Positions 37,265 through 63,069 of a DNA stretch of 64,000 nt are shown here, piece after piece. This DNA is from Leptodactylus fallax (Eukaryota > Chordata > Amphibia > Anura > Leptodactylidae). Location of the stretch: the NCBI GenBank assembly GCA_947044405.1, contig CAMRHE010000648.1, positions 434,001 to 498,000 on the forward strand, given 5' to 3'. The translations under genes were made by a program, and so were the position numbers. Numbering within the stretch: the first letter of the stretch is position 1; every line of letters starts with the position of its first letter. The notes beneath the pieces are model-generated. The model was not told the origin of the DNA. It ran no database searches and saw only the letters and a list, made by a program, of their open reading frames with translations.

Positions 37265-37560
37265 TATGGGGGCTATTATAAGGGGGAGACTGTTATATAT
37301 AAGGGGGCTATTATTTATAAGGGAGGAACTATTATATATATGGGGGACTATTATAAGGGGGAGACTGTTATATATAAGGGGACTTATTTATAAGGGAGAT
37401 ACTATTATATATATAGTATATAATATAGTATATAATAACTATATACTATATATAGTTTCTCACTTATAAATAATAGCCCCCTTTTATATAACAATCTCCC
37501 CCTTATAAATAATAGTTCCTCCCTTATAAATAATAGCTCCCTTATATAACAGTCTCCCCA
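37265..37560. repeat. Palindromic AT-rich minisatellite
   Basis: The left half repeats GGGGGCTATTATAAGGGGGA and ACTGTTATATATAAGGG, the right half repeats the mirrored CCCCTTATAAATAATAG and TATAACAGTCTCCCC. The axis is a TATA-rich stretch near 37415-37450. The block lies between two Tc1 elements. Confidence 0.85.
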
Positions 37561-37582
37561 TTATCATAGCCATCTTATACAC

Positions 37583-39143
37583 ACCCCCAATTCCAGTGAA
37601 GTTGGGACGTTGTGTAAAACATAAATTAAAACAGAATATGATGATTTGCAAATCCCTTTTAACCTATATTCAACTGAATTCACTACAAAGACAAGATATT
37701 TAATGTTCAAATGGATAAACTTTACTGGGTTTTTTTGCAAATATTCCCTCATTTTGAATTCGATGCCTGCAACACGTTTCAAAAAAGCTGGGACAGGGGC
37801 AACAAAAGACTGGGAAAGTTGACGAGTGCTCCAAAAACACCTGTTTGGAGCATTCCAGAGGTGAACAGGTTAATTGGAAACAGATGAGTGTCATGATTGG
37901 GTATAAAGGGAGCATCCCCGAAAGGCTCAGTCGTTCACAAGGAAGGATGGGGCGAGGGTGACCACTTTGTGAACAACTGCGTGATCAAATAGTCCAAACG
38001 TTTCTCAACGTACAGTTGGAAGGAATTTAGGGATTTCATCATCTACAGTCCATAATATCTTCAAAAGATTCAGAGAATCTGGACAAATCTCTGCAAGTAA
38101 GCGGCAAGACCAAAAACCAACATTGAATATCCGTGACCTTCGCTCCCTCAGGCAGCACTGCATTAAAAACCAACATCATTCTGTAACGGATATTACCACA
38201 TGGGCTCAGGAACACTTCAGAAAACCATTGTCAGTGAACACAGTTCGTCTCTATATCTACAAGTGCAAGTTAAACCCCTATCATGCAAAGCGAAAGCCAT
38301 ATATCAACAACACCAAGAAACGCCGCCGGCTTCTCTGGGCCCGAGCTCATCGGAGATGGACTGACACAAAGTGGAATAGTGTCCTGTGGTCTGACCAGTC
38401 CACATTTCACATTGTTTTTGGAAATCATGGACGTCGTGTCCTCCGGGCCAAAGAGAAAAAGGACTGTCCGGATTGTTATCAGCCCAAAGTTCAAAAGCCA
38501 GCATCTCTGATGGTATGGGGGTGTGATAGTGCCCATGGCACATCTGTAAAAGCACCATTAATGCTGAAAGGTACATACAGGTTTTGGAGCAACATATGCT
38601 ACGTTTTTTTCTGGGACGCCCCTGCTTATTTCAGCAAGACAATGCCAAGCCACATTCTGCACGTGTTACAACAGCGTGGCTTTGTAGTAAAAGAATGCGG
38701 GTACTAGACTGGCCTGCCCACAGCCCAGACTTGTCTCCCATTGAAAATGTGTGGCGCATTTTGAAATGCAAAATACGACAACGGAGACCCGGGACTGTTG
38801 AGAAACTGAAGTTGTACATCAAACAAGAATGAGAAAGAATTTCACCTACAAAGCTTCAACAATAAGTGTCCTCAGTTCCCAAATGCTTATTGAGTGTTGT
38901 TAAAAGTAAAGGTGATGTAACACAGTGGTAAACATGCCCCTGGCCCAGTCTTTTGTTGCCCCTGTCCCAGCTTTTTTGGAATGTGTTGCAGGCATCAAAT
39001 TCAAAATGAGTGAATATATACAAAAAACAATTAAATTTATCCGTTTGAACATTAAATATCTTGTCTTTGTAGTGCATTCCATTGAATATAGGTTGAAAAG
39101 GATTTGCAAATCTTCGTATTCTGTTTTTATTTATGTTTTACAA
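37583..39143 (+). mobile_element. Tc1/mariner-type element, family e, 3' truncated
   Basis: Left part begins AATTCCAGTGAAGTTGGGAC and has GAAAAGG-type inner repeats. GACAAGATATTTAATGTTCA on the left is mirrored by TGAACATTAAATATCTTGTC on the right, showing inverted repeats of at least 200 bp. The right end stops at TATGTTTTACAAAAC without the mirrored ACGTCCCAACTTCACTGG, so about 30 bp are lost. Confidence 0.8.
38123..38832 (+). pseudogene. Tc1/mariner-type transposase pseudogene (family e)
   Basis: Two overlapping plus-strand frames: 38123-38707 with WSDQSTFHIVFGNHGRRVLR (first D) and PASLMVWGC, and 38584-38832 with FQQDNAKPHSARVTT (second D) and SPDLSPIENVW (E). A frameshift near 38600-38630 separates them. 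The N-terminal third before 38123 is broken (TGA or TAG codons at about 37960 and 38030). Confidence 0.85.
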
Positions 39144-40159
39144 AACAATAAATCTTTTACTGACCCTACCACGATCACATGATGAGCGAAGCAGCCGAAC
39201 TCTGGCACAGGTGGCGCAATGCAGTGACGTCATCACGCCACATGCCCCGCAACGTCCTGTGTGTTACTGTCAGTCTATAGCAGAGCAGGGACTTTTCAGC
39301 TTCCTGCTCTGTCACAGACTGAAACAATATCAGCATGCGCAGCACAGCACGCCGATACAGCCTGATGCTCCGGATGCCGGAGGCCCCTTTGGGGATGGGG
39401 GGCCCCTGTGTCTATTATTCCTGTACTGTGACATCACTGTGTGTATTGTTTCTGTATTGTCTCACCACTGTTTTTATTTTCCCGGGGCTGTGAAATAACT
39501 GTGTGCATTATCTTTACTGTAAAATCATTATGTGTGTTATCTCTGTGTGTAAAGTAGACCTTGTATACACTTTTCAATCTCTGCGGCTTAACGTGGTCAT
39601 GGCTTTGCTATGTTGTCCCAAGGTTACTTGTTATCCTTCTGCCCTAGCTATACATATTATATATACTAGTAATGTCTGTACAGTCAAGGAGACATTGATA
39701 TTAATGTCATGTAAAAAGTTTAGTTAAAATGAAAGACAAATTTAGTAAATTCTGTAAAACTTGTTGAGGAAACATAATGAATACATGTGTACAGCCAGCC
39801 ATTAAAGGGTTAACTGCTGAAACAATTCAACATCACTCATTGTTATCCTCAGTCATCTCTGGGACGAAAAGTGTAAAAAAAAAAATTCGCGTTTCCTGTT
39901 TGACTTTAACAAAAAACTGCATGGCCACATGGCGTCTTTGGTCCTGTGACATAAAGCATGTAATGTTACATCTAATGATTGCCAATACATCCAAATAGGT
40001 TGGGTCATGTTAGGTTGCAGGATGAAACAACCTGTTGGATATTTTGGTCACAAATAAGACAAAACTTTGTCATCACTGACCACAATGCAAATCCCATGTA
40101 ACTGTGATGTGCCTGCAGCCTGTCTGCAATGTAGCATTTTTATGTTCCACCAAATAGTA
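39144..40159. other. Intergenic, with decayed 31-bp-like repeats
   Basis: 39405-39545 holds a few degenerate copies of CTGTACTGTGACATCACTGT-type sequence like the minisatellite at 52.2 kb. The rest, including a GC-richer piece at 39180-39400, is unassigned. Confidence 0.4.
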
Positions 40160-40828
40160 ACTGACACTAGCTTTACACCTGCATTCGGGTTTTCGTTCTT
40201 CGGGTCCACTTAGGGACCCGAAAAACGGAAATCCAATCCGCTTAAAATTTGTTAGACTAAAATGGGGTCCGCCAGGTTATCGTCTGAAAAATGTGGAGAG
40301 AAAAGTCCTGCTTGCATTTTTCAAGTGTAATGGGGACAGAATCCCTGAACGGGCAATACGAGCTCATACATATTCGATAGCCAGCCGTTCTTTGGGTGAA
40401 TCAGCCATATCGGTCGACAAATTTTAACCCCTTCATGAGCAGTGGCAGTTCACATTGCTGTGACCTCTTACTTTTTTTTTCCTCTTTCTATTCCTGCATT
40501 TGTTGTGATCTCTTTGTAATCCGTTAGGTAATGGGGGCTTGCTTCAAACACAAAGGAATTGTCTGAACAGTCTCTTATGGCAGGTGCACTTTAAACCAAT
40601 GACATAAATTATTTCTCAGGCTTGCAAGTCTGTGCTAGCTGATATGGTTAACATATGATATGCTCATAATTCAGAGGGTTTGGGCAAAGGTCTGGGTGTG
40701 CATAAGTGTCCTTGTTGATGATAGGTGTAGAATGTGCATGGAGTGTGGTGGGTGTGTACATGTTCCCACAGCTCCAGTCTGACAGCCAGCTCTTCTGGTT
40801 ACACAGCACTGAAGACAGCCTAGGGAGG
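40160..40828. promoter_or_regulatory. Region upstream of TLDC2 exon 1
   Basis: 40160-40390 carries a decayed GTTCACAC-family MITE (TTCTTCGGGTCCACTTAGGG). 40440-40828 is AT-neutral, without a CpG island or convincing TATA box. TTCCCACAG at 40762-40770 could be a splice acceptor for an upstream untranslated exon. Promoter position therefore unresolved. Confidence 0.35.
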
Positions 40829-55854
<15,026 letters not shown>

Positions 55855-56152
55855 GCTTTTTCTTATCAATCTTAAGAGACTGTTAACATCTTTTGCCACC
55901 TAGTGATGGACTGGAAGTTCACAGATGATTCCATTGAAAGACTTGATTTCCAGGTGGTTGCACTGGTTGACCACAAAGCTTGGCAGCACGCAACTGTGAA
56001 CTTTTACATATGGCCGATGAACAAGGGATGCCCACTAAATCTGTGTATAAAGAGAAGTGTTTGACCTCCGTGTTATGTTTTGAAAATACATCAAACTGAC
56101 CATAAAATTGTAACTGTTAACTTATTGCATATTGTATTTTAGCTGGATTACT

Positions 56153-56158
56153 AATAAA
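56153..56158 (+). terminator. TLDC2 polyadenylation signal
   Basis: AATAAA about 300 bp after the stop codon, with no earlier canonical signal in the 3' UTR. The cleavage site is expected some 15-25 bp downstream. Confidence 0.7.
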
Positions 56159-56174
56159 GAATACAGCTTTGTTA

Positions 56175-57047
56175 CCACAATACAGGACAGTCCCATTCCT
56201 GGTGGGCTTGAGGGTTTATTTAAGGGTAGTGTAGGAATTAACATTAGCGATGGTTTAGGGAAGTGCGGGGGTTAATTTACCTGGAGGTCTACAGCAGTTT
56301 AGGGATTCATTTTCTGATCCTTGCTGGTCTAGGTTAGGTATTAATATCTCTGCTAGTCTATGATGGGTTCACGTGTACCTCCAGTTAAGAAGAAAAAAAA
56401 ATTATTGTAGTGCCAGACTTTGCAATATAACTAGTTTTCTATTTTCTACCGTATTCAGTGCTGGAGCCAACACCATATGATCATGTGGCATTGACTCCTG
56501 TACTGAAGACGGCAGCCTAGATGCAGGGCAGGTCGTGTTAAATATGAGTCGCACCACGTAGGTTTCCTTTCTAACTGGAGGTTCAGACAGTACATGAATA
56601 TGATATCCATGTGCTGTTCGTGCCCTCCATTAATTTCATATTGCACTCAGGCTGTAAAACGAACAGGAATAGGACTTGTCCTGAGTTTTGCCCCCTGGGC
56701 TAGTGGCACCTACACGGACCTTGGATAATATATGGGCGTGTGTGTGTAGCTGTGAGAAAATAATGGGTCAGTGTGCTAACCATTTACATTATGGCTAGCA
56801 CAGTGACAAAGCACACAGTCATGTGCATGGAGCCTAAGGGATTGATATAATTATGACTGGTCTGCATAGGACAGAAGTAATATGCAATTACTTATGGCAA
56901 TTGAGGTGGTTAATTTTAATGTTTTTGGTGGTTTCGGGGGTTAAATATCCCTGTGCTATTATATCTTAATTGCTAATCTGCCTTATATCTGAGGGGGTCT
57001 ACTTCAGTTTTGGGATTCCCCTTAGTATCCCTGGTTAAGGTAGTTTA
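56175..57047. other. Intergenic downstream of TLDC2
   Basis: Non-coding. Contains the loose phrase GGTTTAGGGA/GTTTTGGGATTC repeated irregularly and again at 58.7-58.9 kb around the Tc1 copy. No gene. Confidence 0.35.
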
Positions 57048-58656
57048 CAGTGCCTTGCGAAAGTATTCGGCCCCCTTGAACTTTTCAACCTTTTGCCACA
57101 TTTCAGGCTTCAAACATAAGGATATAAAATTTAAATTTTTTGGTGAAGAATTAACAAGAAGTGGGACACAATTGTGAAGTGGAAGGAAATTTATTGGTTA
57201 TTTTAAACTTTTGTAAAAAATAAAAAACTGAAAAGTGGGGCGTGCAATATTATTCGGCCCCTTTACTTTCAGTGCAGCAAACTCACTCCAGAAGTTCAGT
57301 GAGGATCTCTGAATGATCCAATGTTTTCCTAAATGACTGATGATGATAAATATAATCCACCTGTGTGTAATCAAGTCTCTGTATAAATGCACCTGCTCTG
57401 TGATAGTCTCAGGGTTCTGTTTAAAGCGCAGAGAGCATCATGAAGACCAAGGAACACACCAGGCAGGTCCGTGATACTGTTGTGGAGAAGTTTAAAGCCG
57501 GATTTGGATACAAAAAGATTTCCCAAACTTTAAACATCCCAAGGAGCACTGTGCAAGCGATCATATTGAAATGGAAAGAGTATCAGACCACTGGAAATCT
57601 ACCAAGACCCGGCCGTCCCTCTAAACTTTCATCTCAAGCAAGGAGAAGACTGATCAGAGATGCAGCCAAGAGGCCCATGATCACTCTGGATGAACTGCAG
57701 AGATCTACAGCTGAGGTGGGAGAGTCTGTCCATAGGACAACAATCAGTCATACACTGCACAAATCTGGCCTTTATGGAAGAGTGGCAAGAAAAAAGTCAT
57801 TTCTCAAAGATATCCATAAAAAGTCTTGTTTAAAGTTTGCCACAAGCCACCTGGGAGACACACCAAACATGTGGAAGAAGGTGCTCTGGTCAGATGAAAC
57901 CAAAATCAAACTTTTTGGCCACAATGCAAAACGTTATGTTTGGTGTAAAAGCAACACAGCTCATCACCCTGAACACACCATCCCCACTGTCAAACATGGT
58001 GGCAGCATTATGGTTTGGGCCTGCTTTTCTTCAGCAGGGACAGGGAAGATGGTTAAAATTGATGGGAAGATGGATGGAGCCAAATACAGGACCATTCTGG
58101 AAGAAAACCTGTTGGAGACTGGGACGGAGATTTATCTTCCGACAAGACAATGATCCCAAACATAAAGCAAAATCTACAATGGAATGGTTCACAAATAAAC
58201 GTATCCAGGTGTTAAAATGGCCAAGTCAAAGTCCAGACCTGAATCCAATCGAGAATCTGTGGAAAGAGCTGAAAACTGCTGTTCACAAACGCTCTCCATC
58301 CAACCTCACTGAGCTCCAGCTGTTTTCCAAGGAAGAATGGGAAAGAATTTCAGTCTCTCGATCTGCAAAACTGATAGAGACATACCCCAAGCGACTTGCA
58401 GCTGTATTCGCAGCAAAAGGTGGCGCTACAAAGTATTAACTTAAGGGGGCCGAATAATTTGGCACGCCCAACTTTTCAGTTTTTTATTTTTTACAAAAGT
58501 TTAAAATATCCAATAAATTTCGTTCCACTTCACGATTGTGTCCCACTTGTTGATTCTTCACCAAAAAATTAAAATTTTATATACTTATGTTTGAAGCCTG
58601 AAATGTGGCAAAAGGTTGAAAAGTTCAAGGGGGCCGAATACTTTCGCAAGGCACTG
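57048..58656 (+). mobile_element. Tc1-like transposon, family b, near full-length
   Basis: CAGTGCCTTGCGAAAGTATT after TA and the mirrored AATACTTTCGCAAGGCACTG before TA. Inverted repeats of about 200 bp include CAATTGTGAAGTGGAAGG/CCACTTCACGATTGTG. The coding region has one small deletion. Sister copy at 19192-20645. Confidence 0.94.
57440..58439 (+). pseudogene. Tc1-like transposase with a 17-bp deletion
   Basis: Reads MKTKEHTRQVRDTVVEKFKA through the HTH units, GRPSK, WSDETKIKLFGH (first D) and KHGGSIMVW, then shifts frame at about 58117. Beyond that, the second frame gives RQDNDPKHKAKS (second D), [11 protein letters not shown] (E) and ends ...GGATKY, TAA at 58437-58439. Compared with the copy at 19.2-20.6 kb, 17 bp (starting TCTGCAAAAGACC) are missing between two GAG triplets. 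One Gly of the GGG motif is also missing. Inactive. Confidence 0.93.
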
Positions 58657-59416
58657 TATGTATTCATTTAATAACATGGACTTCTAGGGTGGCATGGGGG
58701 TACACATGTACTGTATATACATATATACGTATCGAGTGACAGATTGTAATTCAGCTGATAATATTAGTGGGGGTCTAGGGTACTTTAGGGCTCATATTCA
58801 TTTCTAAGGTGGTTTAGTGAATAATATTAATATCACTAGTGCTCTAAGGTGGTTTGAGACTGATATTATTATATCTGGTGGCGTAGGAAGATTTACGCTC
58901 AACCTTCACAAGCTTCAATGGAAATCTTGAATGGGGTATCGGAGGGCTTTGGGAATGACATGGCAGCTCAGGTAAGTCACAGTAAGTCATGGCACACCTT
59001 GTGTTCATCTGCTTGCAGTATTTTTTTTTTATTTCTCATCTACTCACACCATAGAAGACATCGCAGTTTGAATATATCCAGAAATGCAAAAGTGTTATAT
59101 AAAGCAAGTGGGAAGAATGGGAGCCAACCCCTTCCCGTGCTTCATGCTGTACATGCATATACCTCCCGCCAACTTTCAGAGGATAAAACTTGGCAGTGCA
59201 TTGCAGCAAATTTACTTATTATAAACCACACTTCTAACCCCAGCCACATCCCCTTTGACTCCACCCATGTCCCTATGTGACCCCACACAGAATCATACCA
59301 ATATATACCACTTTGTGGGTCCACGCTGAATAATGTCTCCCACACATTATAATGTCTCCCTTTTGGCCCCCACACAGTGTAATGGTTCCCCTTGTGCCAG
59401 TCAGATGCATCAGTAA
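58657..59416. other. Intergenic, unassigned
   Basis: Non-coding; nothing recognised. Confidence 0.3.
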
Positions 59417-59990
59417 GGGGGCGTTCACACTACCGTTGGTGACCGTCAGTAGTGTCCGTTGCTATTGTCTGTTACAAGATTTTAGCATCGGACACTAGCT
59501 GAACCGTCAGAAATCCGTTAAAATTTCCATTCATTTCAATGGGTTTTTATATTGTGTCCGTTTACACCAAATCCGTCAGAAGTCCGTTATTTTTTCGCGG
59601 ACAAAAAATCCTACATGCAGGACTTTTTGTCCGATTGAAAAAAACGGATTCTTGATGGACAGCAAGTGTCCGTTATTTTTTTAACATTGAAGTCTATGGG
59701 TAACGGACTTTATGTCCGTTTTTTTCCTGCGCATGCTCAGAAAGCAGGGAAAAAAACCAAAAAACGGACAGTGTTAAAAAAAACGGACAGTGTTAAAAAA
59801 CGGACACTAACTGATGCTAATGTGTCCGTTTTTTTTAACTTATCCATTAATTGGATCAGTTAAAAAAACAGACACATTAACATCAGTTAGTGTCCGTTAA
59901 TGTCTGTTATGATAGGTGTCCGTTTTTTTTGTTTTTCTTTTTTTAACGGACACTATCAGAACGGACATCAACGGTAGTGTGAACCCTGCC
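59417..59990. mobile_element. Large fold-back MITE with many GTCCGTT repeats
   Basis: Left end GCGTTCACACTACCGTTG, right end CAACGGTAGTGTGAACCCTG, inverted. The interior contains many copies of GTCCGTT or AACGGAC in both orientations, so much of the 574 bp can pair with itself. Confidence 0.75.
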
Positions 59991-60118
59991 ATGGTGCTGC
60001 AAAAAAACCTATACACTTATCTTCATAGAGGGGGACTCTGACCTGGTTCTGCAGCCTCTGCGAATAGAAAAGTGGGTGTGCATGTACATGGGACTTTCAG
60101 ATGCAGCCAAGCATGTTT

Positions 60119-60772
60119 AGGCTACCTTCACATCATGTTTTTTTACATCCATGTAACAGAATTGTTTAACAGATGCAAAAAATGGATGCAAACAGAGGTA
60201 TAACTTTACGCTCCTGGGTCCCAATACAAAATCTGTAATGGGGCTCCTATCTACTTTGTGCCTTCAAGAATAGTGGAATATTTTGGGGTTGAGAGGAACC
60301 TTTGGGGCCTCCTCAGGGTCCAGAGCCCTGTAACAACTGCTACCACTACAACCCCTATAGCTACACCCCTGAATGCGAACAGATGGAAATCCGTTTACAA
60401 ACAGATCAATGTTAAAAAGAAAAAAAAATCTGCATTCTAGCCTCCGTAGCAGAGACCACCAAAAATCGTAGGAGAAAAAAGTCCTCCATGGACTTTTTTC
60501 TTCACTGCTTTCAGTTTTGAAATGGCAGACCCCATTATAGTCAATGGGGTCTCTGTGTGTAACCGCTGTTGTAGCGGTACGGAGAGCAGGGCGCTAGGGT
60601 GATCCTAGTGTCAGAAACGTAAAAAACATGGCGAAAGAAAGCTTTTTTTTTACATGATAAATGTAAATGTAGACGGACATCCGATGGAGGGGGTTCTGTC
60701 CAATAAGTCATGTAATATCCTGTGATGGATGAGAGAAACGGACATTGAATAAGGGTAGTGTGAACCTAGCCA
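60119..60772. mobile_element. Composite of nested MITEs
   Basis: Left edge AGGCTACCTTCACATCATG and right edge GGGTAGTGTGAACCTAGCC form an outer pair. 60193-60375 has hAT-like ends (AGAGGTATAACTTTACG and AGCTACACCCCTG). 60440-60615 has a GTCCTCCATGGAC palindrome. Confidence 0.5.
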
Positions 60773-61366
60773 TAAGCACTAGAATACTAGATTTACAGCC
60801 TTTTCTGATGGCTATCTTCTTCTTCCCACTGTTACTGTGTAATACTACAGCTAGTCTCAGATTTCCATGTACAGTTTGCATTTATTGCTGTCTGCAGCAC
60901 AGCCATATCCAACTACTTCCAGCAGCCACAAGCACTGTCCGCCCGTACGGCCCTCCAGCTGTTACTCTCTCCCTGTAGTATAATGTTGTACCGTGTTAGC
61001 CATTGAAAGTAGTGGAAGAGTGAAGAAATCAGGCGATACCTTTTAGAGGCTGAGTATATTTATAAGTAAGCTTTCAGGAGTGCTCGCTCCCTTCATCAGA
61101 CATGGTGTGATACAAGAACTGAAAATTAACAGATTTTTATACACATGGTTTTCAAAGCATTTTAGAGTCCTTAAAAAAAATTGCAATCTAAGTAGAGAAG
61201 TTATTTACAACAGGTCAAAAAAACAGTCTGGAAACTTGTGGTGCGTGACGGAGGGATCAGTAATTCTTGCTGTTATCTGTTTGCTATCAGGAGGTGATTT
61301 GTGTCCCTCACAGGTCATACATAGTGTGATTTGAAGCTGGCATGAATATTGAGTTCAGTTCATGGT

Positions 61367-61798
61367 TCATACATAGTGTGACATGAAGCTGGCATGAATA
61401 TTAAGTCCAAATTGCAGAGTTTGAAATTTTTGCATAAATTTGTACTCCATTTCTTTCCTTTTCTCCTGTGTCTTAAAATGTCCCATTAAAACCACAACCC
61501 GCAAATCTTCAATAGAGTGGTTTTCTCCGGAGAAATGTGCGGCCACTGGGAGATCTGTTCTGCTGTTATTAATGGTGGATCTGTGTGAGTTCATTCGCTG
61601 ACTGAGTCTCTGCCCTGTTTCCCCCACATAGAGGCCTGTGGTGGGACATTGCACACACATTATGAGGTACACCACATTGGAAGACCTGCAGGAAAATGTC
61701 CCCCTAATTCTGTGCACCTGTTGTGACTGTGGGATAGGTACACTGTCAGCGCTGTGGATGTGCCTGCGGGTCATGCACCTTTTATGTAGGCAAGGTGA
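61367..61798 (-). pseudogene. Penelope-like GIY-YIG endonuclease fragment, left arm (open)
   Basis: Minus-strand frame ending at 61367: a Cys-rich linker (PCLHKRCMTRRHIHSAD), then GTFSCRSSNVVYLIMC, the GIY-like VYLI, LYVGETGQRLSQRMNSHR with the YIG-like YVG and catalytic-type Arg, and PVAAHF..ENHSIEDLRVVV. In Penelope-like elements this domain nicks DNA for retrotransposition. The N-terminal reverse transcriptase is missing because the frame starts at the palindrome centre, so no functional product is expected. Confidence 0.8.
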
Positions 61799-61808
61799 AA
61801 ATGGCACC

Positions 61809-62240
61809 TCACCTTGCCTACATAAAAGGTGCATGACCTGCAAGCACATCCACACCGCTGACAGTGTACCTATCCCACAGTCACAACAGGTGCACAGAAT
61901 TAGGGGGACATTTTCCTGCAGGTCTTCCAATGTGGTGTACCTCATAATGTGTGTGCAATGTCCCACCACAGGCCTCTATGTGGGGGAAACAGGGCAGAGA
62001 CTCAGTCAGTGAATGAACTCACACAGATCCACCATTAATAACAGCAGAACAGATCTCCCAGTGGCCGCACATTTCTACGGAGAAAACCACTCTATTGAAG
62101 ATTTGCGGGTTGTGGTTTTAATGGGACATTTTAAGACACAGGAGAAAAGGAAAGAAATGGAGTACAAATTTATGCAAAAATTTCAAACTCTGCAATTTGG
62201 ACTTAATATTCATGCCAGCTTCATGTCACACTATGTATGA
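61809..62240 (+). pseudogene. Penelope-like GIY-YIG endonuclease fragment, right arm (one stop)
   Basis: Mirror copy of the left-arm fragment. The linker here keeps a second Cys (CMTCKHIHTAD). One nonsense codon, TGA at 62010-62012, replaces the Arg of SQRMNSHR, a CGA to TGA change as expected from CpG decay. Otherwise the frame runs to ...FMSHYV and stop at 62240. Confidence 0.8.
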
Positions 62241-62636
62241 ACCATGAACTGAACTCAATATTCATGCCAGCTTCAAATCACACTATGTATGACCTGTGAG
62301 GGACACAAATCACCTCCTGATAGCAAACAGATAACAGCAAGAATTACTGATCCCTCCGTCACGCACCACAAGTTTCCAGACTGTTTTTTTGACCTGTTGT
62401 AAATAACTTCTCTACTTAGATTGCAATTTTTTTTAAGGACTCTAAAATGCTTTGAAAACCATGTGTATAAAAATCTGTGAATTTTCAGTTCTTGTATCAC
62501 ACCATGTCTGATGAAGGGAGTGAGTACTCCTGAAAGCTTACTTATAAATATACTCAGTTAGCCTCTAAAAGGTATCGCCTGATTTCTTCACTCTTCCACT
62601 ACTCTCTCCCTGTGTCATTTATACTATGACCTTTCA

Positions 62637-62650
62637 CCACTAGAGGGCAG
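62637..62650 (+). promoter_or_regulatory. CTCF consensus match
   Basis: CCACTAGAGGGCAG fits CCASYAGRKGGCRS at all 14 positions. It lies between the palindromic element and a CpG-rich promoter, a plausible insulator position. Confidence 0.55.
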
Positions 62651-62699
62651 CAGTATTTTTTCTCAGTCGCTTGTCCTGCTTGGAACATGCTAGTAGCCT

Positions 62700-62950
62700 A
62701 GGCGAGGCGGCGCCCGCTGATTGGCCGCTCCGCACCAGTCACCTTTGTTCCCTTCCCTCGGACTTCTGGTAGTTGTAGTCCCGAGCCCTGGTCTTATTGC
62801 CAGAAAAGACTACGCGTCCCAGAATGCCTCGCGTGTCCAGCCTTCTAATTGGCAGCTTCAATCCTTCTGCTATGTAAGCGCATACACAAAAGGCTGGTTC
62901 CTGAGCGGCAGGTAGGATTGTCATCCTGGAGGTGGACATTGGGCAGGAGA
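62700..62950. promoter_or_regulatory. CpG-rich promoter of an unidentified gene
   Basis: GC- and CpG-rich relative to the flanks. It contains inverted CCAAT boxes (ATTGG at 62720-62724 and 62848-62852), a full ZNF143-type match ACTACGCGTCCCA (62809-62821, followed by GAATGC) and a one-mismatch copy in the other orientation at 62767-62779. No TATA box. Direction is unclear and could be both ways; GCGGCAG|GTAGGA near 62911 could be a first-exon donor on the plus strand. In human the next gene is SAMHD1, but I see no SAMHD1 coding sequence here. Confidence 0.6.
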
Positions 62951-63069
62951 TGGCAGTGTGTGCTCTTCTGCTGGTGCTGCTTCTCCTCCTCCTTAACATT
63001 GTGCTCGCTGTCTCCTCCATCTTATGTCTGACATTAGCTGCTGTCTCTGTGGCTGTGCACTGGGAATAG
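62950..63069 (+). CDS. Candidate 39-residue hydrophobic micropeptide, unknown function
   Basis: ATG at 62950 in a good context (G at -3 and +4), stop TAG at 63067-63069. It reads MAVCALLLVLLLLLL, NIVLAVSSILCLTLAAVSV and AVHWE: a single Leu/Val/Ala-rich stretch long enough for one membrane helix or an uncleaved signal anchor. It lies about 130 bp downstream of the ZNF143-type motif, so it would be in the first exon of a plus-strand transcript. I do not recognise it. It may be a genuine small membrane protein, the signal sequence of a larger gene, or chance. Confidence 0.3.
   Translation: MAVCALLLVLLLLLLNIVLAVSSILCLTLAAVSVAVHWE

Larger units (their letters stand above)
60977..62600. mobile_element. 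Palindromic (inverted-dimer) Penelope-like element
   Basis: Two inverted copies of the same ~790-bp segment meet at a 10-bp centre (61799-61808): GGCAAGGTGA before it, TCACCTTGCC after it. Outer arms end in AGTGGAAGAGTGAAGAAATC (left) and its mirror (right); only the left side continues into TACCGTGTTAGCCATTGAAA. The flanks carry ACTCTCTCCCTGT at both sides (60964-60976 and 62600-62612), a 13-bp target duplication for the whole unit. Each arm encodes the linker and GIY-YIG endonuclease of a Penelope-like retroelement; the reverse transcriptase is absent. The left arm lacks 4 bp (AACT) present in the right. Confidence 0.85.

Noticed and set aside
61638..62012. 124-codon plus-strand frame taken as one protein across the palindrome centre
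   Set aside because: Its first part is the antisense of the left-arm endonuclease; only the part after the centre is real element coding sequence.
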